A stretch of 57,391 nucleotides of DNA, from NCBI RefSeq assembly GCF_018739885.1, contig NZ_JADOES010000035.1, forward strand, positions 1-57,391. The letters are read 5' to 3'. Each line of letters opens with the position of its first letter. Within the stretch, counting starts at the first letter, position 1. The DNA is from Leptothoe spongobia TAU-MAC 1115 (GTDB taxonomy: Bacteria; Cyanobacteriota; Cyanobacteriia; Phormidesmidales; Phormidesmidaceae). The notes below the pieces were generated by a model. That model was not told the DNA's origin. It did not search any database and saw nothing but the letters and a program-made list of their open reading frames with translations. Both the position numbers and the translations under genes were made by a program. Positions 52,409-57,391 of the stretch are shown one piece after another.

Positions 52409-52978
52409 ATGAACGTAAAATCTTTGGCGACGGGTCTTGGTGCAGTGATGATCGTGCTGCTAGGGATGATAAGTTTTGCAGCTCCCAGCTGGGCATATCT
52501 GCAGGACGATGTGGACATGCTGCTAGAGCTAAGGGATTGCCCAGTCTGCATCCTGACTGAAGCCGATCTGTCAGGCGAAGATTTTGCTCGGGTGAATCTC
52601 AAAATTGCAGAACTGACGGGGGCAAATTTGAGCCATGCCAATCTGCAAGAGGCAAATCTGATGCTGACTGAGCTAAAAGAGGCGAATCTCAGCGAGGCGA
52701 ATCTGGTGGAGGCATCTATGAACGGTGCTCGTCTTCAGGGGGCTAACCTTAGCGGTGCCGATCTCACCGGTGCAGTCTTGACCCAGGCCAATATCGATGG
52801 GGCTAATCTACAAGGGGCTAATCTACAAAATGCTGAGCTGACAGCAGCGATTATTGGTAATGCTGATTGGCGGAGGGCCAACCTCAAGGGGGCGAATCTG
52901 CGGGGGGCAACTTGGTCGGAAGCAATTATCTGTGACACTGTTTTGCCAGATGGTACGGTTGGCGATCGCAACTGTTAA
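52409..52978 (+). CDS. Secreted pentapeptide-repeat protein
   Basis: The 189-residue protein has a signal peptide (cleavage likely after PSWA-Y), the motif LLELRDCPVCILTEADLSG common at the start of cyanobacterial pentapeptide proteins, and about 20 A(N/D)LxxA repeats forming a right-handed beta-helix. It probably resides in the periplasm or thylakoid lumen. Function unknown. Confidence 0.87.
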   Translation: MNVKSLATGLGAVMIVLLGMISFAAPSWAYLQDDVDMLLELRDCPVCILTEADLSGEDFARVNLKIAELTGANLSHANLQEANLMLTELKEANLSEANLVEASMNGARLQGANLSGADLTGAVLTQANIDGANLQGANLQNAELTAAIIGNADWRRANLKGANLRGATWSEAIICDTVLPDGTVGDRNC

Positions 52979-53007
52979 GCCACGTCCACACTCACCTCAG
53001 CTAAACC

Positions 53008-53700
53008 ATGAGTCAAATTACCCTAAACATCATCGCCGTCTCAGTTTTTTCGGTGACGATGCTGATCTTGCTAGGTCCATTGCTGTCGATTTCACCGGAA
53101 GGACTGGCAACGGTGACAGCGGCTCTGCTAGGGCTCGTCTCTATTGACCAGCTGGGTTGGCAGGGACGGGGAGGGACGTTGCTGGTGGATTGGTTATCCC
53201 AGCGCTCACCGGAGTATTGCGATCGCATCGTCCGCCACGAAGCCGGTCATTTCTTGACGGCCTACATATTGGGCATCCCCATCAATTCCTACACCCTGAC
53301 CGCTTGGGAAACTCTGCAGTCAGGGGTAGATGGCAACGGCGGTGTCATTTTCAAAACCGACGATATTGATCGAGCGGTGGAAATCGGGAAAATCAGCCAG
53401 CAAGAGATTGACCGCTACTGCACCGTTTGGATGGCAGGCATCGCCGCCGAAGAAATTACCTACGGTGTGGCCCAGGGAGGGCGAGATGACCGGCTCAAGC
53501 TTAATCTACTGTGGCAGCAAATGAATCGCCCCTTAGCCGAGGTGCCTCTAAAGCAGCGCTGGTCCATGCTCCAAGCCAAAACCTTGATCGAAAAAGAGTC
53601 AAATGCCTACAGTGCTCTGATCGATGCCATGGCAGAGCGTCGTCCCGTAGACGAATGTTGTGAGCTGATCGAGCAGCACTTACAGTCGGTAGAGGCCTAA
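53008..53700 (+). CDS. FtsH-like M41 metalloprotease domain protein without an ATPase
   Basis: The 230-residue protein has two N-terminal hydrophobic segments (about 5-25 and 30-48), then the zinc motif H77-E-A-G-H81 (IVRHEAGHFLTAYI) and WMAGIAAEEITYGVAQGGRDD, which matches the third zinc-ligand region of FtsH. There is no AAA module, so it must work alone or with a partner ATPase. Such proteins are widespread in cyanobacteria and chloroplasts, where their role is poorly known. It is 29 bp after the pentapeptide gene. Confidence 0.85.
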   Translation: MSQITLNIIAVSVFSVTMLILLGPLLSISPEGLATVTAALLGLVSIDQLGWQGRGGTLLVDWLSQRSPEYCDRIVRHEAGHFLTAYILGIPINSYTLTAWETLQSGVDGNGGVIFKTDDIDRAVEIGKISQQEIDRYCTVWMAGIAAEEITYGVAQGGRDDRLKLNLLWQQMNRPLAEVPLKQRWSMLQAKTLIEKESNAYSALIDAMAERRPVDECCELIEQHLQSVEA

Positions 53701-53838
53701 CCCCTCGTTATACGGAACACCTTCGTTAGATAATGAATACATACAAAACCATTGCTGTTTCGTCACACTTGGTGCAACATCGGTCAGAATGGTAAAGCTT
53801 GATATCAACTAAGTCCCGCCAAGCGCGCCTGCTAAAAA

Positions 53839-56478
53839 ATGTCTACGTCAAAGCCTGGGTTAAAAAAATCGGTTACCACTGGCGCTGGAATTCGCCAAGC
53901 CTTTCTCAAATTCTACGAAGATAAAGGTCACGCAATCCTGCCTAGTGCGTCACTGGTGCCTGAGGATCCCACGGTTTTGCTTACCATTGCAGGCATGCTG
54001 CCGTTCAAGCCGATTTTTCTAGGCCAGCGTAAATCGCCCGTGCCTCGGGCCACCACATCTCAAAAATGTATTCGCACCAACGATATTGAGAATGTGGGCC
54101 GCACCGCCCGTCACCATACCTTCTTTGAAATGCTGGGCAATTTCAGCTTTGGCGATTATTTCAAAGAGCAAGCTGTGGCCTGGGCCTGGGAGTTATCTAC
54201 CAAGGTATTTAAGCTCAATCCCAAAAATCTGATCGTCAGTGTCTTTCGCGAAGATGACGACGCCTTTGCCATCTGGCGTGATCAGGTGGGCGTGCCGGTG
54301 AAGCGTATCATCCGCATGGATGAAGCAGACAATTTCTGGACTTCCGGACCTACGGGACCCTGTGGACCCTGCTCCGAAATCTACTACGATTTCCATCCCG
54401 AATTGGGGGACGACAACATTGACCTAGAGGACGATACCCGGTTTATCGAGTTCTACAACCTGGTATTTATGCAGTACAACCGGGATGCCGATGGCAACCT
54501 GACGCCGCTAGCCGCCCAGAATATCGACACCGGCATGGGCCTGGAGCGCATGGCCCAGATTCTGCAGAAAAAGCCCAATAACTACGAGACGGATCTAATC
54601 TTCCCCATTATCCAAACAGCGGCAGAGATTGCTGGAGTGGATTATTTTGCCATTGATGACAGTGCTCAGATTTCCCTCAAGGTGATCGGCGACCATGTGC
54701 GGTCCGTGGCCCACATGATTTCTGATGGCATTACTGCATCCAACGTCGGTCGCGGTTATATCCTGCGCCGGTTAATTCGTCGCGTCGTGCGCCATGGTCG
54801 ACTGCTCGGTATTGAAGGAGCCTTTATCAATAAAGTTGCCGAAAGCGCTATTTCCTTGTGCGAGTCGGCTTACCCCGATTTGCGAGAGCGAGAAAGTGTG
54901 ATCAAATCTGAGCTAGAGCGGGAAGAAGCTCAATTTCTCAAAACCCTGGAGCGGGGTGAGAAACTGCTGGCAGAGATTCTGGAGCGCAAGCCCAAGCAGA
55001 TTTCTGGGGATGAAGCCTTTAAGCTCTATGACACCTTCGGTTTTCCGCTGGAGTTAACCCAGGAGATTGCCGAAGAAAATGGTCTCACGGTGGATGTAGA
55101 CGGCTTCGAAACCGCCATGGCTGCTCAACGTGAGCGAGCTAAGAGCGCCCATGAAACGATTGATCTGCTAGCCCAGGGCAGCCTTAGTCAATTAGGGATT
55201 GATTCCACCAATTTTCTGGGCTATACCGACGTCACTAGCCAGAGCACAGTCAAAGCCATTTTGGCCAATGGTGCGACGGTGGATACGGCTGAAGCAGGCA
55301 CTGAGGTACAGCTAGTCTTAGATAAGACCCCTTTCTACGCTGAATCCGGTGGTCAGATTGGCGACCAGGGCTATCTGGCTGGCGATAACCTGGTGGTGCG
55401 CATCGAGGATGTACAGAAGGACAACAATCTATTTATCCACATTGGTCGGGTGGAGCGGGGCAACCTATCCGTTGGCGACAGCGTCAGCGCCCAAATTGAT
55501 CGGGCCTGTCGTCGTCGTTCCCAGGCAAACCATTCGGCCACCCACCTCTTACAGGCAGCTCTCAAGAAACTGGTGGATGGCACCATTTCCCAGGCAGGTT
55601 CCCTGGTCAGCTTTGATCGCTTGCGATTTGACTTTAACTGCCCCCGTGCCCTTACCTCTGACGAAGTACAACAGGTCGAAGCTCAGGTAAATACCTGGAT
55701 TGCTGAGGCGCATGGTGCCCAGGTGGAGGTGATGCCCATTGCCGATGCCAAGGATAAGGGGGCGACTGCCATGTTTGGTGAAAAGTATGGCGACGAAGTC
55801 CGAGTAGTGGATTTTCCTGGGGTGTCCATGGAGCTTTGTGGTGGTACCCATGTGGGCAACACCGCAGAAATCGGTGTCTTCAAGATAATTGCCGAGGCAG
55901 GCATTGCCGCTGGGGTAAGACGTATTGAGGCGGTGGCCGGTCCGGCGGTGCTGGAATACTTGAATGTGCGGGACCAGATTGTGAAGGATCTAAGCGACCG
56001 GTTTAAAGCTAAGCCTGAGGAGTTGGTGGACCGGATTACCAATCTGCAGGGTGAACTGAAGACCACACAGAAAACAGTGGATGGTCTCAAGTCGGAGCTG
56101 GCATTACTGAAGTCAGATCAGTTGCTGGGCAAGGCAGAACCTGTGGGTAACTTCCAGGTGCTGGTAGCCAACATGGGCGAGGTGGATGCTGACTCGCTGA
56201 AAACAGCGGCTGAGCGGTTGTTGCAAAAGCTAGGGGATGGTGCCGTGGTGCTGGGCTCGATTCCGGCTGAGGGCAAGGTGAGTCTGGTGGCAGCGTTTAG
56301 TAAGCCTGTCATGGATAAGGGGCTAAAAGCAGGCAAATTTATTGGCGGTATCGCAAAGATGACCGGCGGTGGCGGTGGCGGTCGGCCTAACTTTGCCCAG
56401 GCGGGCGGGCGTGATGCATCGAAGTTGCCCGAGGCGTTGAATGCGGCAAAGGAGCAGTTACAGTCGGCATTGGAATGA
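53839..56478 (+). CDS. alaS: Alanine-tRNA ligase
   Basis: The 879-residue class II synthetase has the N-terminal aminoacylation core (RQAFLKFYEDKGHAILPSAS, PFKPIFLG, FFEMLGNFSFGDYFK, GPTGPCGPCSEI), the editing domain with NHSATHLLQAAL and ELCGGTHVGNT, a coiled coil (about 725-765) and the glycine-rich C-terminal domain (TGGGGGGRPNFAQAGG). It charges tRNA-Ala. Length and domains are complete. The ATG follows MSTSKPGLKKS, a short lysine-rich lead-in. Confidence 0.96.
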   Translation: MSTSKPGLKKSVTTGAGIRQAFLKFYEDKGHAILPSASLVPEDPTVLLTIAGMLPFKPIFLGQRKSPVPRATTSQKCIRTNDIENVGRTARHHTFFEMLGNFSFGDYFKEQAVAWAWELSTKVFKLNPKNLIVSVFREDDDAFAIWRDQVGVPVKRIIRMDEADNFWTSGPTGPCGPCSEIYYDFHPELGDDNIDLEDDTRFIEFYNLVFMQYNRDADGNLTPLAAQNIDTGMGLERMAQILQKKPNNYETDLIFPIIQTAAEIAGVDYFAIDDSAQISLKVIGDHVRSVAHMISDGITASNVGRGYILRRLIRRVVRHGRLLGIEGAFINKVAESAISLCESAYPDLRERESVIKSELEREEAQFLKTLERGEKLLAEILERKPKQISGDEAFKLYDTFGFPLELTQEIAEENGLTVDVDGFETAMAAQRERAKSAHETIDLLAQGSLSQLGIDSTNFLGYTDVTSQSTVKAILANGATVDTAEAGTEVQLVLDKTPFYAESGGQIGDQGYLAGDNLVVRIEDVQKDNNLFIHIGRVERGNLSVGDSVSAQIDRACRRRSQANHSATHLLQAALKKLVDGTISQAGSLVSFDRLRFDFNCPRALTSDEVQQVEAQVNTWIAEAHGAQVEVMPIADAKDKGATAMFGEKYGDEVRVVDFPGVSMELCGGTHVGNTAEIGVFKIIAEAGIAAGVRRIEAVAGPAVLEYLNVRDQIVKDLSDRFKAKPEELVDRITNLQGELKTTQKTVDGLKSELALLKSDQLLGKAEPVGNFQVLVANMGEVDADSLKTAAERLLQKLGDGAVVLGSIPAEGKVSLVAAFSKPVMDKGLKAGKFIGGIAKMTGGGGGGRPNFAQAGGRDASKLPEALNAAKEQLQSALE

Positions 56479-56488
56479 TTTTTCCATG

Positions 56489-56510
56489 GGTAGGGTGGGC
56501 ATTGCCCACC
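56489..56510. repeat. GGTGGGC/GCCCACC palindrome after alaS
   Basis: GGTAGGGTGGGCATTGCCCACC is a common cyanobacterial interspersed palindrome. It lies 11 bp after alaS and may also act as a terminator. Confidence 0.6.
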
Positions 56511-56555
56511 ATCAGCCGGTGAATATTCACTGAAATTATCAGTCGATGGAAACTC

Positions 56556-56756
56556 TCACAACAAACTAGATACCATCACAACGACCACACATTTCTCCTG
56601 CTGTTGAGCAGCCAGCGATTCCAGATCCTCTAGCGAGATGACATAACTCTCAGCTATTGATTCTGCATCAAAACAGGCAATAAATCCCACTGTATTGTCT
56701 GTTATCTTTCCACCTAGCCCAATGGCAATATCTCTCGCTTGTAGTAATTCGTCCAT
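56556..56756 (-). CDS. Small hypothetical protein
   Basis: This 66-residue acidic protein (MDELLQARDIAIGLGGK, SYVISLEDLESLAAQQQEK, VVVVMVSSLL) has a plausible ribosome-binding site (AAGAG) upstream of ATG 56756 and lies divergent from the gene at 56775, only 18 bp between the starts. Not recognised; could be a small regulator or antitoxin-like partner of its neighbour. Confidence 0.5.
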   Translation of the reverse strand: MDELLQARDIAIGLGGKITDNTVGFIACFDAESIAESYVISLEDLESLAAQQQEKCVVVVMVSSLL

Positions 56757-56774
56757 TTAATCTCTTTGTGAAAG

Positions 56775-57257
56775 GTGAAGGATTTACAGCGATATATCTT
56801 ACAAGATAAACAACCCGTTATCTGTAAAGACGAGGTGACTTGGCGGACGTTTATGAATAACGGCGATAACTTGCTAGTCGCCCAAGATTCGGCAGGCAAG
56901 TTTAAGGTAGTCACCGTATTCCTTGGGTTTAACTATGGCAACACTGAGCAGCCAAGTTTTTTTCAAACGACGTGTCTAGGGGTGACGAGCGAAAAGCGCC
57001 CCCAGTATGCTGCCTCTTGGGAGAAGGCTATGTTGCGCCATCGAGGCGCGGTCAAGTGCGGTGAAATGCTAACGGAGTTTGAGGCGGAGCGGGCAGCAGG
57101 TATTGATCGGTCTTGGGAGTTTATTGATTGTCATGTTACGCCGGGAGAACTGCAATTTATGCTTAAGTCAGAGGCTGAAGCGTTGAGGGTCATGCCTAAT
57201 GATCAAAAACATTGGAAGCGTCGAGGACGCATGATTATATTTTGTTTCGATATGTAA
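56775..57257 (+). CDS. Phage/plasmid-type hypothetical protein
   Basis: A 160-residue protein starting at GTG 56775 (an in-frame stop just upstream excludes a longer product). The stretch MKDLQRYILQDKQPV, VTWRTFMNN, VVTVFLGFNYG, FFQTTCLG, and ASWEKAMLRHRGAV recalls a small protein often found in phages and mobile elements (VSTVFLGLDH ... FETMVFGG ... TWEEAEAGH). Function unknown. The ribosome-binding site is poor. Confidence 0.65.
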   Translation: MKDLQRYILQDKQPVICKDEVTWRTFMNNGDNLLVAQDSAGKFKVVTVFLGFNYGNTEQPSFFQTTCLGVTSEKRPQYAASWEKAMLRHRGAVKCGEMLTEFEAERAAGIDRSWEFIDCHVTPGELQFMLKSEAEALRVMPNDQKHWKRRGRMIIFCFDM

Positions 57258-57391
57258 ATTTATCTCTGTACAATTTATTGACTTGATTTTGTAAAATCAT
57301 TGCCCGGTGGGCGGTGCCTGGGATGTTGGCTAAGCCTCTTTTACAATAGTGAAAGTTCATGCATTATAACTGTAAGCAGTTCGATTCCAAC
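57258..57391. other. Right edge without a gene
   Basis: No gene start or RNA was recognised in these 134 bases. Confidence 0.5.

Noticed and set aside
57368..57391. tRNA T-arm-like sequence (GTTCGATTCC) at the right edge
   Set aside because: The flanking bases do not pair as a T-stem, and no D-arm or anticodon arm is upstream.

Overview
The window is chromosomal DNA of a cyanobacterium. The evidence is scattered HIP1-type octamers (GCGATCGC, e.g. 9288-9295), CHASE2/DUF928/CHAT gene sets, a histidine kinase with tandem GAF domains of the cyanobacteriochrome type, pentapeptide-repeat proteins, a heptanucleotide tandem repeat and several short interspersed palindromic repeats typical of the phylum. 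The genus cannot be fixed from the sequence alone. No rRNA, tRNA or CRISPR array was recognised.

Region 1 (1-8250) is an accessory island. Its centre is a minus-strand operon (6195 to 1488) that looks like an unusual RiPP (ribosomally made, modified peptide) pathway. Three paralogous precursors share a leader ending in ELxQVAG or ELDQVAG and have short variable cores with a conserved S-x-x-x-C-P. They are followed by a small 2OG-Fe(II) oxygenase, a prolyl-4-hydroxylase-like oxygenase fused to a degenerate C39-peptidase-like domain, and a LanM-type dehydratase that stops at the dehydratase/cyclase boundary. Around it lie two tandem acidic peptide genes, a 48-residue peptide gene, a pre-peptidase-domain (PPC-like) protein and a partial gene at the left edge. 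Nearly every transcription unit here has a copy of one 22-23 bp repeat (core TGTCGTTACAGAAAATGTC) 57-103 bp upstream of its start codon, always in the same orientation relative to the gene. These may be shared operators or remains of transposon ends.

Region 2 (8250-26500) begins with an AurF-like diiron protein. It continues with a signalling and protease block: HTH-AAA STAND-like protein, AAA-CHASE2, DUF928, pentapeptide protein, CHAT-CHASE2, DUF928, a 1592-residue two-partner-secretion/TPR/CHAT exoprotein, and a subtilisin-like protease. The block contains a duplicated module (CHASE2 receptor followed by a secreted DUF928 protein) and two intact caspase-like CHAT dyads.

Region 3 (26600-34420) is mostly housekeeping: a DUF120-like protein, metF, trpS, the queuosine precursor genes queD-queE-queC, trmFO and a phosphomutase-like enzyme. 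A gene with a dsRNA-binding domain appears to be interrupted by a 91-bp inverted-repeat element.

Region 4 (34400-50800) holds a hybrid histidine kinase, a secreted multicopper oxidase operon with a SCO-like protein and a large secreted protein, an alpha/beta hydrolase, the multi-GAF kinase, a P-type Ca2+-ATPase and a VirB10-like secreted protein.

Region 5 (51188-57391) has a rhomboid protease, a secreted pentapeptide protein, an FtsH-like zinc protease without its ATPase, alaS and a divergent pair of small uncharacterised genes.
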